Positions 43,555-54,906 are shown, counted from the stretch's first letter. The stretch: 64,000 bases of DNA from Peptostreptococcus faecalis (GCF_900240845.1 NZ_OERU01000004.1:1-64000); one strand, 5' to 3'. Notes: generated from the sequence alone by a model not told the origin. Numbers and translations: made by a program.

Positions 43555-43647
43555 AGAAAGGATAATGAAAAATATAAGATATGAGTAAGAAAAATAATGT
43601 AAAAAAGAGTGTGAAAAAGATACTGTATTCTATATTATAAAAAAATA

Positions 43648-43676
43648 TTGTTTTTTATTCGTATATATGTTAAAAT
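43648..43676 (+). promoter_or_regulatory. Promoter of rpoB-rpoC
   Basis: TTGTTT (43648-43653), a 17-bp spacer and TAAAAT (43671-43676) with TG-T before it (extended -10). The leader is about 250 nt and holds an imperfect hairpin (AATTCC/GGAATT with TTATAT/ATATAA, about 43722-43765). Confidence 0.6.
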
Positions 43677-43934
43677 ATAAAACTACTATTAAAATGAGTA
43701 AGTATGCTATTTTTTAAAAAAAATTCCATTTATATGTAGTTTAATACTCAATATAAGCGGAATTCACTGTTTAATATAGCTAATAAAACATTACTAATTA
43801 ATACTGCAATGATATAAAGTGGGCTCGTGAGTGTAAATTTCTGTTGCATTTAATTACAGTAGCGAGGTGGATTTATTTTGCAGGACTCATAAATTAACAA
43901 ATGCAATAAATTTTAATTTAGTGGGGTGAAAATT

Positions 43935-46900
43935 GTGGTACCATATCCAGTTACGATTGGAAAAAGAGAGAGGATGAGCTTTTCAAAAATAAATGAAATA
44001 GCTGACGTGCCAAATCTTATCGAAATTCAAATGGATTCTTACAATTGGTTTTTAGAAGAAGGATTAAAAGAAGTATTTACAGATATATCACCGATAGAGG
44101 ATTACACAGGCAATCTTATATTGGAATTTGTAGATTACTCACTTGATGAAAAGCCAAAGTACGATGTAGAAGAATGCAAGGAAAGAGATGCTACTTACTG
44201 TGCACCTTTGAAGGTTAAAGTAAGATTAATCAACAAAGAAACAGGAGAAATAAAAGAGCAAGAAGTGTTTATGGGAGATTTCCCTCTTATGACAGATAAG
44301 GGAACATTTATCATAAATGGTGCGGAGAGAGTAATAGTATCACAATTAGTTAGATCACCAGGTGTTTATTACTCAGAAGAAAGAGATAAAACAGGAAGCA
44401 GATTGATTTCTTCAACAGTGATACCTAATAGAGGTGCTTGGCTAGAATATGAAACTGACGCATCAGGAGTAATATCTGTAAGAGTAGATAGAACTAGAAA
44501 ACAACCAGTTACAGTATTATTAAGAGCATTGGGAATAGGTACTGATGCAGAAATACTTGAGCTGTTAGGCGAAGATGAACGCCTTAGAATTACATTAGAC
44601 AAAGATAATACTACTAATGTAGAAGAAGGTTTAATAGAAATATACAAAAAATTAAGACCAGGTGAACCTCCTACTGTAGAGAGTGCTTCATCTTTATTAA
44701 ACTCACTTTTCTTTGATCCAAAAAGATATGACTTAGCAAAAGTTGGTAGACATAAATTCAATAAGAAACTTGCTTTATGCTATAGAATAATGGACAAGGT
44801 AGCTTCAAGAGACGTAATAAATGAAGAAACGGGAGAAACTTTTGTAAAAGCAGGAGAAAGAATATCGTTAGATGTAGCTAAAAATATTCAAAACTCTGGA
44901 ATAAATTCTGTTTGGATAGAAATAGATGAAGAAAGAGAACTAAAAGTAATAGGAAATAACTTTGTAGATATAAAGAGTCATGTAGACTTCGATATATCTG
45001 ACTTAAATATAAAAGAAGATGTTCATTATCCAACTTTAAAGGAAATCCTTGAAGATTACGATGATGAAGACGAAATAAAAGAAATAATAAATATGAATAT
45101 AAAAGCTCTGGTTCCAAAGCACATATTATTGGATGATATAATAGCATCTATTAGTTATGAATTTGGATTATTTTATGTAATTGATGGTAAGGTCAGAGTA
45201 GGTAATCCTGATGATATAGATCACTTGGGTAACAGAAGAATCAGATGTGTAGGTGAATTATTACAAAACCAAGTTAGAATTGGTTTTTCAAGAATGGAAA
45301 GAGTTATAAAGGAAAGAATGACTGTTCAAGACATGGAAACTATAACTCCTCAAGCTCTTGTAAATATAAGACCGGTATCTGCTGCTATTAAAGAATTCTT
45401 CGGTAGCTCTCAGTTGTCACAGTTCATGGATCAGACAAACCCTCTATCAGAGCTTACGCATAAGAGAAGATTGTCAGCACTAGGTCCAGGAGGTCTTTCT
45501 AGAGAAAGAGCAGGGTTTGAAGTGCGTGACGTTCACCACTCTCACTACGGAAGAATGTGCCCTATAGAGACACCAGAAGGTCCAAATATAGGTCTTATAA
45601 ACTCTCTTTCAACATATGCAAAGATTAATGAATATGGGTTCATTGAGTCTCCATATAGAAAATACGACAAAGAAAAACAAGTTGTAACTGATGAAATTCA
45701 TTATCTAAGTGCAGATGAAGAAGATATATATGTAAGAGCTCAGGCCAATGAACCTTTAGATGAAGGCGGTCACTTTGTTAATGATAGAGTAATATGTAGA
45801 ACTGTGTTAGGTGCGGTTGAATTAGTATCCAAAGATCAAGTTGACTACATGGATATATCTCCTAAGCAGGTAGTATCAGTAGCGACTGCAATGATACCAT
45901 TCTTGGAAAATGATGATGCCAACAGAGCCTTGATGGGATCTAACATGCAGCGTCAGGCTGTTCCACTAGTTAGAAGAGAAGCTCCTATCATTGGTACAGG
46001 TATAGAGTACAGAGCAGCTAAGGACTCAGGTGCCGTTGTTGTTGCGAAAAACAATGGTATTGTAGATAGAGTTTCTGCTGATGAAGTAGTAATAAAGAAA
46101 GATAACGGAGATAAAGATAGATACAAGCTATTAAAGTTCAAGAGATCAAACTCAGGTACATGTGTAAATCAAACACCGATAGTTAGCACAGGTGAAAAAG
46201 TAGTTGCAGGAGATGTAATTGCGGACGGTCCAGCGACTGATTTAGGTGAAATTGCACTTGGTAGAAACTGTCTAATAGCCTTCATGACTTGGGAAGGTTA
46301 TAACTATGAGGATGCCGTTTTAATAAACGAAAGACTTATAAAAGAAGATAGATTATCTACTATTCATATAGAAGAATATGAGTGTGAAGCAAGAGATACT
46401 AAGCTTGGACCAGAAGAAATCACTAGAGATATACCAAATGTCGGAGAGAATGCAATTAAAAATCTTGATGACAGAGGTATTATAAGAATTGGTGCTGAAG
46501 TTGACTCAGGAGATATATTAGTAGGTAAGGTGACTCCAAAGGGAGAAACTGAACTTACCGCTGAAGAAAGACTTCTTAGAGCAATCTTTGGTGAAAAAGC
46601 AAGAGAAGTAAGGGATACTTCCTTGAAAGTTCCTCATGGAGAAACAGGTATAATAGTAGATATAAAAATATTTACTAGAGAAAATGGTGATGATTTATCG
46701 CCAGGAGTAAATGAACTAGTGAGATGTTATATCGCTAAGAAGAGAAAAATAAAAGTCGGAGATAAGATGGCTGGTCGTCATGGTAATAAGGGTGTTATAT
46801 CTAGAGTATTAGCAGAAGAAGACATGCCATTTATGGAAGATGGAACTCCTATTGATATAGTACTGAACCCACAGGGGATACCATCTCGTATGAATATCGG

Positions 46901-47690
46901 ACAGGTTCTAGAGGTTCATTTAGGTCTTGCAGCTAAAAAACTGGGATGGCATGTTGCCACTTCAGTATTTGATGGAGCTAATGAGTATGACATAATGGAC
47001 GCTTTGGAAGAAGCTGGATATCCAAGAGATGGAAAGCTAAAATTATTTGATGGTCGTACAGGAGATACTTTTGACAATAGAATTACAGTAGGATATATGT
47101 ACTACTTGAAACTTCACCATCTTGTTGATGATAAGCTTCATGCTAGAAGTACTGGTCCTTACTCACTAGTAACTCAGCAGCCACTAGGTGGTAAAGCTCA
47201 GTTTGGTGGACAGAGATTCGGGGAAATGGAAGTTTGGGCTCTAGAAGCATATGGAGCGTCTCACATCCTTCAGGAAATTCTGACTGTAAAATCAGATGAT
47301 GTTAAGGGTAGAGTAGAAACATACGAAGCTATAGTGAAGGGCGAAAATATACCTGAACCAGGAATGCCTGAATCATTCAGAGTATTAATGAAAGAGTTGC
47401 AATCACTTTGTTTAGATGTGAATGCACTTGATCAAGATGGAAACTCTATAGACATAAAAGAGTCTGTAGATGAAGAAATCGACAGCGAACTTAATATAGA
47501 TGGAGTAATACCTGAAGACATTGAAGAAACTCATATGATTGAAGAAGTTGTAGATGAAGAATCGGATATCATAGAAGAGTTTCAAGATGACGATTTTGTA
47601 GAAGAAAACTTAGAAGATTTTATAGAAGATAACTCTAACGGTGTGGATTCTGATGGATTTGTAGAAGTTTTCGAAGAAGAGAGTTATTAA
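43935..47690 (+). CDS. rpoB: DNA-directed RNA polymerase beta subunit
   Basis: 1251 aa. The rifampicin-binding cluster (residues about 490-522: [20 protein letters not shown], then [10 protein letters not shown]) has the susceptible residues at the positions equivalent to E. coli Asp516, His526 and Ser531. The catalytic-side motifs [15 protein letters not shown] and [28 protein letters not shown] are intact. The last 85 residues are a strongly acidic, Glu/Asp-rich tail beyond the conserved core. I start at GTG 43935 ([15 protein letters not shown]), five or six bases after GGGGTGA; the GTG at 43926 lies inside that site. It normally follows rplL; here 8.9 kb separate them. Confidence 0.97.
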   Translation: MVPYPVTIGKRERMSFSKINEIADVPNLIEIQMDSYNWFLEEGLKEVFTDISPIEDYTGNLILEFVDYSLDEKPKYDVEECKERDATYCAPLKVKVRLINKETGEIKEQEVFMGDFPLMTDKGTFIINGAERVIVSQLVRSPGVYYSEERDKTGSRLISSTVIPNRGAWLEYETDASGVISVRVDRTRKQPVTVLLRALGIGTDAEILELLGEDERLRITLDKDNTTNVEEGLIEIYKKLRPGEPPTVESASSLLNSLFFDPKRYDLAKVGRHKFNKKLALCYRIMDKVASRDVINEETGETFVKAGERISLDVAKNIQNSGINSVWIEIDEERELKVIGNNFVDIKSHVDFDISDLNIKEDVHYPTLKEILEDYDDEDEIKEIINMNIKALVPKHILLDDIIASISYEFGLFYVIDGKVRVGNPDDIDHLGNRRIRCVGELLQNQVRIGFSRMERVIKERMTVQDMETITPQALVNIRPVSAAIKEFFGSSQLSQFMDQTNPLSELTHKRRLSALGPGGLSRERAGFEVRDVHHSHYGRMCPIETPEGPNIGLINSLSTYAKINEYGFIESPYRKYDKEKQVVTDEIHYLSADEEDIYVRAQANEPLDEGGHFVNDRVICRTVLGAVELVSKDQVDYMDISPKQVVSVATAMIPFLENDDANRALMGSNMQRQAVPLVRREAPIIGTGIEYRAAKDSGAVVVAKNNGIVDRVSADEVVIKKDNGDKDRYKLLKFKRSNSGTCVNQTPIVSTGEKVVAGDVIADGPATDLGEIALGRNCLIAFMTWEGYNYEDAVLINERLIKEDRLSTIHIEEYECEARDTKLGPEEITRDIPNVGENAIKNLDDRGIIRIGAEVDSGDILVGKVTPKGETELTAEERLLRAIFGEKAREVRDTSLKVPHGETGIIVDIKIFTRENGDDLSPGVNELVRCYIAKKRKIKVGDKMAGRHGNKGVISRVLAEEDMPFMEDGTPIDIVLNPQGIPSRMNIGQVLEVHLGLAAKKLGWHVATSVFDGANEYDIMDALEEAGYPRDGKLKLFDGRTGDTFDNRITVGYMYYLKLHHLVDDKLHARSTGPYSLVTQQPLGGKAQFGGQRFGEMEVWALEAYGASHILQEILTVKSDDVKGRVETYEAIVKGENIPEPGMPESFRVLMKELQSLCLDVNALDQDGNSIDIKESVDEEIDSELNIDGVIPEDIEETHMIEEVVDEESDIIEEFQDDDFVEENLEDFIEDNSNGVDSDGFVEVFEEESY

Positions 47691-47786
47691 GGGTTTGTAA
47701 GCAATAGGCAAATGGAAAAAATACCTGTGTTTAAATAACATAGTTAATATTAATTATATAATTATCAAAAGAAGGGAGAGAACTCC

Positions 47787-50700
47787 TTGTTTGAATTAAA
47801 CAATTTTGAGTCAATAAAAATAGGCCTAGCTTCTCCAGAAAGAATAAGACAGTGGTCAAGAGGAGAAGTCAAGAAGCCAGAAACAATAAACTATAGAACT
47901 TTAAAGCCAGAGAAGGATGGTCTTTTTTGCGAAAGAATATTTGGGCCTACAAAGGACTGGGAATGCCACTGCGGAAAATATAGAAGAGTAAGATACAAAG
48001 GTGTAGTTTGTGATAGATGTGGTGTAGAAGTAACTAAAGCAAAAGTAAGAAGAGAGAGAATGGGGCACATAGAATTGGCTGCCCCAATGTCTCACATTTG
48101 GTACTTTAAAGGTATACCTTCTAGAATGGGACTATTGCTAGATATGTCTCCTAGATCTTTGGAAAAAGTACTTTACTTTGCTTCTTATGTTGTAACAGAT
48201 CAAGGTGATACAGGATTAGCATATAAGCAAGTTCTTACTGAAAGAGAATATAGAGATGCCGTTGAAAAGTATGGTTATAGCTTTGAAGTAGGAATAGGTG
48301 CTGAAGCAGTAAAGAGATTACTAGAAGACATTGATTTAGATGCTCAATCAAAAGAGCTAAGAGAAGCTCTTAAAGATGCAACAGGGCAAAAAAGAGTTAG
48401 AACAATAAGAAGATTGGAAGTCGTTGAAGCGTTTAAAAAATCTGAAAATAAACCAGAATGGATGATATTAGAAGCTATTCCAGTTATTCCTCCAGACTTG
48501 AGACCTATGGTACAACTTGACGGTGGAAGATTTGCTACATCTGACTTGAATGATTTATATAGAAGAGTAATAAATAGAAATAATAGATTAAAGAGATTAT
48601 TAGAACTTGGAGCGCCAGATATAATAGTTAGAAACGAAAAAAGAATGCTTCAAGAAGCTGTAGATGCATTGATTGACAATGGTAGAAGAGGAAGACCTGT
48701 AACAGGGCCAGGAAATAGACCTCTTAAATCATTATCTGATATGCTAAAAGGTAAGCAAGGTCGTTTCAGACAGAACTTACTTGGAAAAAGAGTTGACTAT
48801 TCTGGACGTTCAGTAATAGTTGTTGGACCGGAATTGAAATTCTATCAGTGTGGTCTTCCTAAGAAAATGGCTCTAGAACTATTCAAGCCATTTGTTATGG
48901 ATAAATTAGTTTCTAAGGGATTTGCACATAATATTAAGAGTGCAAAGACTATGGTAGAAAAAGTTAAGCCAGAAGTTTGGGATGTACTAGAAGAAGTAAT
49001 AAAGAACCATCCAGTATTGCTTAACCGTGCCCCTACGCTACATAGACTTGGTATTCAGGCATTTGAGCCAATTCTAGTGGATGGTAAGGCAATCAAGCTT
49101 CACCCTCTTGTTTGTACAGCGTACAATGCCGACTTCGATGGTGACCAGATGGCTGTTCACGTTCCGTTGTCAGTAGAAGCACAGGCGGAAGCTAGATACT
49201 TGATGCTTTCTGTAAACAATATACTAGCACCTAAAGATGGAGCGCCTATTACGACTCCTTCACAGGATATGGTCCTTGGATCATACTACTTGACAATAGA
49301 AGCTCAGGAAGGTGCAAAGGGTACAGGAAGTGTATTTAAAGACTACAATGAACTACTGCTTTCTTACTTCAACAAGAAGGTAGAATTGCATGCTCTTGTA
49401 AAAATGAGAGTAACTCTTCCTGATGGAAGAAGTTCTTTGATAGAAAGTACTGTAGGTAGATTCATATTTAATGAAGGTATACCTCAAGACTTAGGATTTG
49501 TAGATAGAGAGAAAGATCCATTTAGTTTGGAAGCAGATTTCTTAGCTGATAAAAAGAGCTTAGGAAAAATAATAGATAAATGCTTTAGAAAGCACGGAAA
49601 TACTAAGACTGCCGAATTACTTGACTACATAAAGGGAATGGGATACAAATTCTCTACTGTAGGAGGTATTACAGTTGCGGTTGCTGATATGGATATCCCA
49701 GAAGCTAAGTACGAATATATTAAGATTGCAGATGCATTAGTAGATAAGTATGAAAGAGCTTATAGAAGAGGTCTTATATCAGATGAAGAAAGATATGAAA
49801 AAGTAATAGAAACATGGACAGAAACTACTGAAAAAGTAACGGATGCTCTAATGGAAGGTCTTGATAGAATGAATAACATCTTTATCATGGCGCATTCAGG
49901 AGCCAGAGGTTCAAAGAACCAGATAAGACAGTTAGCTGGTATGCGTGGTCTTATGGCCAATGCATCTGGTAAAACAGTGGAAATTCCAGTTAAATCTAAC
50001 TTCCGTGAAGGTTTATCAGTAATGGAATACTTTACTTCTTCACACGGTGCCAGAAAAGGTCTTGCCGATACAGCACTTCGTACAGCCGATTCAGGTTACT
50101 TGACTAGAAGACTAGTTGATGTCAGCCAGGACGTTATTGTTAGAGATATTGACTGTGGAACAAAAGAAACTACAGATGTATTTGCAATAAAAGATGGAAG
50201 CGAAGTAATAGAAGAGCTAAGAGACAGAGTAATAGGAAGATATACAATAGATCCTATTGTACATCCTGAAACTGGTGAAGTTATTATAGGTGGAGATCAG
50301 ATGATTCTAGAAGAAGACGCCGACAGATTGGTAAATTCTGGAATAGAAGATGTAAAAATAAGAACTGTTCTAAACTGTAAAACAGAGCATGGTGTATGTG
50401 CTAAATGCTACGGTAGAAACCTTGCTACAGGAAAATCTGTAAACATTGGTGAATCTGTAGGTATTATAGCCGCTCAGTCAATTGGTGAGCCGGGTACACA
50501 GCTTACAATGCGTACTTTCCATACAGGTGGGGTTGCCGGAGGAGATATCACGCAGGGTCTTCCTAGAGTTGAGGAGCTTTTCGAAGCTCGTAAACCAAAG
50601 GGGCTTGCTGTAATAACAGAAGTTGCCGGTAGCGTACGTATTGATGAAACAGGAAAGAGAAAAGAAGTAATTGTAACACCACAAGATGGTGAAGCAGAAG

Positions 50701-51290
50701 TATATGCAATTCCTTATGGCTCAAGATTAAGAGTAAGAGAAGGAGATTATGTAAGTGCCGGAGAACCACTTACTCAAGGTTCTATTAACCCTCATGACAT
50801 TGTAAGGGTAAATGGAATTGGTGGAGTTCAGGACTACATAGTAAAAGAAGTTCAAAGAGTTTATAGAATGCAGGGTGTTGATATAAACGATAAGCATATA
50901 GAAGTAATAGTTAGACAGATGCTATCTAAGGTTAAAGTTGAGGATCCAGGTGATACAGGACTTCTACCAGGTGGATACGAAGATGTGCTAAACTATAACA
51001 AGTGTAATGAAGCTGCTCTTGAAAAGGGAGAAAGACCAGCTGTTGCAAAGAGAGTACTATTAGGTATAACTAAGGCATCTCTAGCTACAGAATCATTCTT
51101 ATCAGCAGCATCATTCCAGGAAACTACAAGAGTTCTTACTGATGCAGCAATAAAGGGTAAGGAAGACCACTTAATAGGTCTAAAAGAAAATGTAATCCTA
51201 GGTAAATTAATACCTGCGGGAACTGGAATGAAAAAATATAGAAATATAGCAATTGAAAAAGAAGAAGAGGTAGAAGAAGAACTTTTCTAA
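47787..51290 (+). CDS. rpoC: DNA-directed RNA polymerase beta' subunit
   Basis: 1167 aa with an N-terminal zinc site ([20 protein letters not shown]), the catalytic magnesium motif [12 protein letters not shown] near residue 450, the trigger-loop region ([19 protein letters not shown]) and a C-terminal acidic end. The start is TTG 47787 ([17 protein letters not shown]), six bases after AAGGGAGAG. It is co-transcribed with rpoB and followed by a terminator. The rpsL-rpsG-fusA genes that usually follow are absent. Confidence 0.98.
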   Translation: MFELNNFESIKIGLASPERIRQWSRGEVKKPETINYRTLKPEKDGLFCERIFGPTKDWECHCGKYRRVRYKGVVCDRCGVEVTKAKVRRERMGHIELAAPMSHIWYFKGIPSRMGLLLDMSPRSLEKVLYFASYVVTDQGDTGLAYKQVLTEREYRDAVEKYGYSFEVGIGAEAVKRLLEDIDLDAQSKELREALKDATGQKRVRTIRRLEVVEAFKKSENKPEWMILEAIPVIPPDLRPMVQLDGGRFATSDLNDLYRRVINRNNRLKRLLELGAPDIIVRNEKRMLQEAVDALIDNGRRGRPVTGPGNRPLKSLSDMLKGKQGRFRQNLLGKRVDYSGRSVIVVGPELKFYQCGLPKKMALELFKPFVMDKLVSKGFAHNIKSAKTMVEKVKPEVWDVLEEVIKNHPVLLNRAPTLHRLGIQAFEPILVDGKAIKLHPLVCTAYNADFDGDQMAVHVPLSVEAQAEARYLMLSVNNILAPKDGAPITTPSQDMVLGSYYLTIEAQEGAKGTGSVFKDYNELLLSYFNKKVELHALVKMRVTLPDGRSSLIESTVGRFIFNEGIPQDLGFVDREKDPFSLEADFLADKKSLGKIIDKCFRKHGNTKTAELLDYIKGMGYKFSTVGGITVAVADMDIPEAKYEYIKIADALVDKYERAYRRGLISDEERYEKVIETWTETTEKVTDALMEGLDRMNNIFIMAHSGARGSKNQIRQLAGMRGLMANASGKTVEIPVKSNFREGLSVMEYFTSSHGARKGLADTALRTADSGYLTRRLVDVSQDVIVRDIDCGTKETTDVFAIKDGSEVIEELRDRVIGRYTIDPIVHPETGEVIIGGDQMILEEDADRLVNSGIEDVKIRTVLNCKTEHGVCAKCYGRNLATGKSVNIGESVGIIAAQSIGEPGTQLTMRTFHTGGVAGGDITQGLPRVEELFEARKPKGLAVITEVAGSVRIDETGKRKEVIVTPQDGEAEVYAIPYGSRLRVREGDYVSAGEPLTQGSINPHDIVRVNGIGGVQDYIVKEVQRVYRMQGVDINDKHIEVIVRQMLSKVKVEDPGDTGLLPGGYEDVLNYNKCNEAALEKGERPAVAKRVLLGITKASLATESFLSAASFQETTRVLTDAAIKGKEDHLIGLKENVILGKLIPAGTGMKKYRNIAIEKEEEVEEELF

Positions 51291-51305
51291 AACCTTAAAA
51301 TAATT

Positions 51306-51351
51306 AAAGCCTCCAAAGTTGGATTTTATTCCGATTTTGGAGGCTTTTTTA
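51306..51351 (+). terminator. Terminator of rpoBC
   Basis: AAAGCCTCCAAA (51306-51317) pairs with TTTGGAGGCTTT (51336-51347), followed by TTTT. Confidence 0.9.
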
Positions 51352-51361
51352 TTAAAAAACA

Positions 51362-51426
51362 CTAGTATGTATTGCAAGCTATACTTATCTATTGTATAAT
51401 AAAAAACAACTAGTATGGAATACAAG
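51362..51426 (+). promoter_or_regulatory. PadR operon promoter bracketed by two operator-like repeats
   Basis: The promoter is TTGCAA (51372-51377), a 17-bp spacer and TATAAT (51395-51400). A 17-base element, CTAGTATGTATTGCAAG (51362-51378), covers the -35. A second copy, CTAGTATGGAATACAAG (51410-51426; 14 of 17 identical), lies just after the expected start. The second copy is a near-perfect dyad, CTAGTAT/ATACAAG. This layout suits repression by the PadR protein encoded in the operon; the link is inference. Confidence 0.65.
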
Positions 51427-51534
51427 TTAGCTTTTTTAGATAAAATTTATATTAGTAATGACAATAATTTAATTAAAAATGAACTATTTATTAAAGCATA
51501 GATAATGAAATAAGGTAACGATTGGAGGGATAGA

Positions 51535-52344
51535 ATGGCAGAAGCAAAAGAAAATGAAAGAATCTATAAATTATATGAAAGGCTTACAGAAGAAAATAAG
51601 ACTTACTATGAAGAATTAAGTCTATATATAAATTCAAAAGGAGCTTTTAAAAATGAAAAGGAAATAAATAGTATTTTGGAAGAAATCTTACTAGACATAC
51701 TTATTGCTCAAAAAGATGGAATTAGTGCAGAGAGCTACTTTGGTAAAAATTCATATATAATTGCAGATGAAATAATTTTAAATTTAAACTCTGGCATAAA
51801 AAATAATATGTTGGAAATTATAAGTGGACTTGTGATTTTCTATTTGGTTATTATGGGGGTTGATGTTATATTTCCGAATAAATCACTGGATATAGGCTCA
51901 TCAATATTAGTCATTTTTATAGTATCTGGCGTTATGGCTATGGTATCTAGACAAGTTGGAGTATCTGTATATAAAAAGCATTACAAAATATATGAGAATA
52001 TAGCGTATTTGATATCAGGTCTATGTTATTTATTTATGATTGAGAGTGATAAAATATTTAATACTCCATTTAAAATTGATACGAGTGGAAGCACAGGGTT
52101 AATTATTATTATATTCTGTGCCTTACTATCATATATGTATTTTAGACGTGAATACAGTAAAAAAGAAATGGTGCGTTTAATTTTACCTACAATAATTGTG
52201 CTTTTGCTGGCGGGAATAATAACTAGAATACAGATATTTATACCGTATTTAATAGGAGAATCTGGAAAATTTATAATAACAAGTGCAATTTTTGTAATTC
52301 TAGGTGGATATTATTTTGGACTGTACCTTAAATCTATAGATTAG
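51535..52344 (+). CDS. Membrane protein with an N-terminal HAAS/DUF1129-like domain (paralogue 1)
   Basis: 269 aa. The first 90 residues are helical and end with AQKDGISAESYFGKNSYIIADEI, the pattern of domains that follow PadR-type regulators and mark 'YFGK...ADEI' membrane proteins. Five to six membrane helices follow. A clear paralogue lies on the other side of the padR gene with the same motif and the ITRIE/ITRIQ stretch before the final helices. Function is unknown. The ATG follows GGAGGG. Confidence 0.75.
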   Translation: MAEAKENERIYKLYERLTEENKTYYEELSLYINSKGAFKNEKEINSILEEILLDILIAQKDGISAESYFGKNSYIIADEIILNLNSGIKNNMLEIISGLVIFYLVIMGVDVIFPNKSLDIGSSILVIFIVSGVMAMVSRQVGVSVYKKHYKIYENIAYLISGLCYLFMIESDKIFNTPFKIDTSGSTGLIIIIFCALLSYMYFRREYSKKEMVRLILPTIIVLLLAGIITRIQIFIPYLIGESGKFIITSAIFVILGGYYFGLYLKSID

Positions 52345-52408
52345 ATAATAAACAAAATAAATATATGGATTAAAGTAATATAATTATTCTAAGAGAGGTG
52401 ATATAAAT

Positions 52409-52744
52409 ATGCAATCAAAATCGTCATCTCAGATGTTAAAGGGAATTTTGTCAGGGAGTATATTAGTCCTTTTATCTAAAGAAGCTATGTACGGATATAA
52501 TATAGGCGTAAAATTATCAGAGCTTGGATTTGAAGAAATACCAAGAGGTACTATATATCCCCTTTTGCTGTCTCTTGAAAAAAAAGGATTTATCGAAGGG
52601 GAGTTTAGACCGTCAGCAGATGGACCTGATAGAAAATACTACTCTCTAACATCAGAGGGAAAAGAAGAAAGAGATATTTTTAAAAAAAATTGGAATGAAT
52701 TAAAAATAGCAGTAGATACATTATTGAAGGAGGGATGCGATTGA
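52409..52744 (+). CDS. PadR-family transcriptional regulator
   Basis: 111 aa winged-helix protein: LVLLSKEAMYGYNIGVKLSE, then IPRGTIYPLLLSLEKKGFIEG and GPDRKYYSLTSEGKEE, the standard PadR signatures, with a C-terminal dimer helix. It sits between two paralogous membrane-protein genes and its stop overlaps the next start (TGATG). It probably represses this operon at the two sites around 51362-51426. The inducing signal is unknown; PadR proteins often sense envelope drugs or phenolics. Confidence 0.92.
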   Translation: MQSKSSSQMLKGILSGSILVLLSKEAMYGYNIGVKLSELGFEEIPRGTIYPLLLSLEKKGFIEGEFRPSADGPDRKYYSLTSEGKEERDIFKKNWNELKIAVDTLLKEGCD

Positions 52745-53583
52745 TGAAAAGATATAATTTAGTGGAAGAAATAAATTTGTTAAGCGAAAATATGTCTATA
52801 GAAAATAAAAAATACTGTGATGATTTGATCACTTATATGCGAGTTAAAGGTTTTTTAAAAAATGAAGAGGATATAAACGAGATTCTTCTAGAAATATTAA
52901 AAGATATTTTAGATGCTCAAGCACAAGGTGTCAAAGCTCAAGACTATTTTGGAAAAAATCCTAAAGAAATTGCGGATGAAATTTTATATGAATTACCAAT
53001 TGACTTAAATACAAGTTTCAAAATTTTGTCATATATATTAATAGGGTACATATTTTTTATGGCAATTCCAAGTATTATTTTTTCTCAAAAACCTTTAGAT
53101 GTAGGCAATTTTTTGATAAATGCTGTATTTATAATATCAATAGCATTGGTGATTTTTTACGTTCAAGGTAGGTCTGTATATGGCAAAAAAAGAAAGATTT
53201 ATAACTTGATATCTATCGTAGTATTTATAATTGCTGTAAATATTTCAATAACAATATCTAACGTTGTAAGCACTCCTTTGCAGATATCGACAAAAGGATG
53301 GATGGGGATAGGATTAATATTAGTATCATTTTTTGTTCTGGCACTTTTATATTACAAAGGTGATGAAAATGATAAAAAGATGCTGCTGATATTTATTCCT
53401 TTGGTTATGTCTTCTGGGGTTGCGGGGATTATTACAAGAATAGAATTTTTTATGGAATTCACAAAAACAACTGAAGGGAAGATATTCGTATACATAGCTA
53501 TGCTATTATTGACGCTATTACAGTATTTTGTAATATACAGGAAAATGAAGAAGCAAAATAATATTAAAAAAATTAATATTTAG
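52744..53583 (+). CDS. Membrane protein with an N-terminal HAAS/DUF1129-like domain (paralogue 2)
   Basis: 279 aa with the same plan as the 51535 gene: helical N-terminus, AQAQGVKAQDYFGKNPKEIADEI, then about six membrane helices and GIITRIEFFMEF before the last ones. I place the start at ATG 52744, ten bases after AAGGAGG and overlapping the padR stop; ATG 52735 is too near that site. The duplication around padR suggests the two products form a complex or respond to different forms of one signal; this is speculation. Confidence 0.75.
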   Translation: MKRYNLVEEINLLSENMSIENKKYCDDLITYMRVKGFLKNEEDINEILLEILKDILDAQAQGVKAQDYFGKNPKEIADEILYELPIDLNTSFKILSYILIGYIFFMAIPSIIFSQKPLDVGNFLINAVFIISIALVIFYVQGRSVYGKKRKIYNLISIVVFIIAVNISITISNVVSTPLQISTKGWMGIGLILVSFFVLALLYYKGDENDKKMLLIFIPLVMSSGVAGIITRIEFFMEFTKTTEGKIFVYIAMLLLTLLQYFVIYRKMKKQNNIKKINI

Positions 53584-53671
53584 CTAAAAAAAGGTTTGCA
53601 AATGACTTTTGGGATATTAATACAAGATATATATAATTAATAAAAATAGATAAAATTTTATGGAGGGAAAA

Positions 53672-54115
53672 ATGGTAGAATTTAAGGATTTTCAGAAAAA
53701 GAATAGGCAAGAATTATTGGATATGATGATGGTTTTTTATAAATCAGATGCAGTGGATGAACCAATAGCAGATAATATTATAAAAAAGCTTCTAGATGAC
53801 ATTCTAAAGGGAGAATATCAAATCAGAGGGATAGAACTATACTATGATTCAAAACTAGCTGGATTTGGTATTATAACGTCTTATTATACTAGTGAAATTG
53901 CAGGTACTACAGTTCAATTTGAAGATGTATATATAAAAGATGAATACAGAAGCAAAGGCATTGGAAGAAAGTATTTCCCATCAATGATGAAAGAATATCC
54001 TAACGCTTCTAGATTTAGATTGGAAGTTGCTCCTGAAAATGAAAGAGCTATTAAATTGTATAAAGAACTAGGGTTTGAAAAGCTAGATTACAATCAGATG
54101 ATTTCTGATATGTAG
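53672..54115 (+). CDS. GNAT-family N-acetyltransferase
   Basis: 147 aa. The acetyl-CoA-binding motif A is FEDVYIKDEYRSKGIGRKYF (R/Q-x-x-G-x-G/A seen as RSKGIG). Motif B is ASRFRLEVAPENERAIKLYKELGFEKL. The acceptor cannot be predicted. ATG 53672 lies four bases after GGAGGG; the ATG at 53660 precedes that site. It is a single gene ended by a shared terminator. Confidence 0.9.
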   Translation: MVEFKDFQKKNRQELLDMMMVFYKSDAVDEPIADNIIKKLLDDILKGEYQIRGIELYYDSKLAGFGIITSYYTSEIAGTTVQFEDVYIKDEYRSKGIGRKYFPSMMKEYPNASRFRLEVAPENERAIKLYKELGFEKLDYNQMISDM

Positions 54116-54122
54116 AGATAAG

Positions 54123-54162
54123 AAAAAAGATATAGAGAGTATACACTCTCTATATCTTTTTT
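54123..54162. terminator. Bidirectional terminator between the GNAT and rhodanese genes
   Basis: A perfect 18-bp stem (arms 54123-54140 and 54145-54162, loop ATAC) with A and T runs at its ends serves both converging genes. Confidence 0.92.
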
Positions 54163-54165
54163 TAT

Positions 54166-54906
54166 TTACTGAAATTTATAATCGAATTCTTTTGCACCAT
54201 CAATTGCATTTACTACATTTTTATATCCTTTTTCAGTTAATTTACCGGCTATTTCAGCAGATTTATTACCTGTATAGCAGAAAACATATATAGCTTCATT
54301 TTTGTCTTTAGGAAGTTTTCCTTCTTCTTGATCAAAAGTATCAGGAAGTATATTTACAGCATTTTTGAAAGTTTTATCCTTAAAGTCCTTTTCATCTCTA
54401 GAGTCTATTATGAAAGATGCTTTTCCTTCATCAATATCTTTTTGGAACTGTGGTCCAAGGACACTTGAGAAAGTAACTAAATCATATTTGAAGTCTTTAA
54501 CTCCTTGAGCATTGTAAACTTTTGTAAATCCTTTATCGATAAGAATTTTTGCAGCATCGCCACTCTTCTTTCCAGAATTACAGTAAAGAACTACATCTTT
54601 GTCTTTGAAATCAGCTATTGATTCTGAGTCTTTTTCAAAAGTGTCAATAGGCATGTTTATTGCAAATTTAAGATGTCCTTCACCATATTCTTTTGAATCC
54701 CTAACATCCACTACAAGATATTTTTCCTTTTCCTTTTTGTCGCTTTCTATCTTTGCTAAATCTTCACCTTTCATTTCTAAAACTTTTGCAGTGCTAGATG
54801 TTTCTTCAGATGATTTAGCCGCATCTTCAGACGGTTTTTGGCCGCAACCAGTCACCCCTATTGTGATAGTCATTAGGGTAGCCGCTAATAAATACTTTAA
54901 TTTCAT
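54166..54906 (-). CDS. Lipoprotein with two rhodanese-like domains
   Basis: 246 aa. A lipoprotein signal ends in GVTGC (Cys21 lipidated), then a Ser/Glu-rich linker. Rhodanese domain 1 (about 45-150) has LVVDVRDSKEYGEGHL and active-site Cys in YCNSGKKSG. Domain 2 (about 155-246) has FIIDSRDEKDF and Cys in FCYTGNKSA. Both active-site cysteines are kept, so both may be active in sulfur transfer on the outer face of the membrane. The physiological substrate is unknown. ATG 54906 follows AAGGAGG on the minus strand. Confidence 0.9.
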   Translation of the reverse strand: MKLKYLLAATLMTITIGVTGCGQKPSEDAAKSSEETSSTAKVLEMKGEDLAKIESDKKEKEKYLVVDVRDSKEYGEGHLKFAINMPIDTFEKDSESIADFKDKDVVLYCNSGKKSGDAAKILIDKGFTKVYNAQGVKDFKYDLVTFSSVLGPQFQKDIDEGKASFIIDSRDEKDFKDKTFKNAVNILPDTFDQEEGKLPKDKNEAIYVFCYTGNKSAEIAGKLTEKGYKNVVNAIDGAKEFDYKFQ

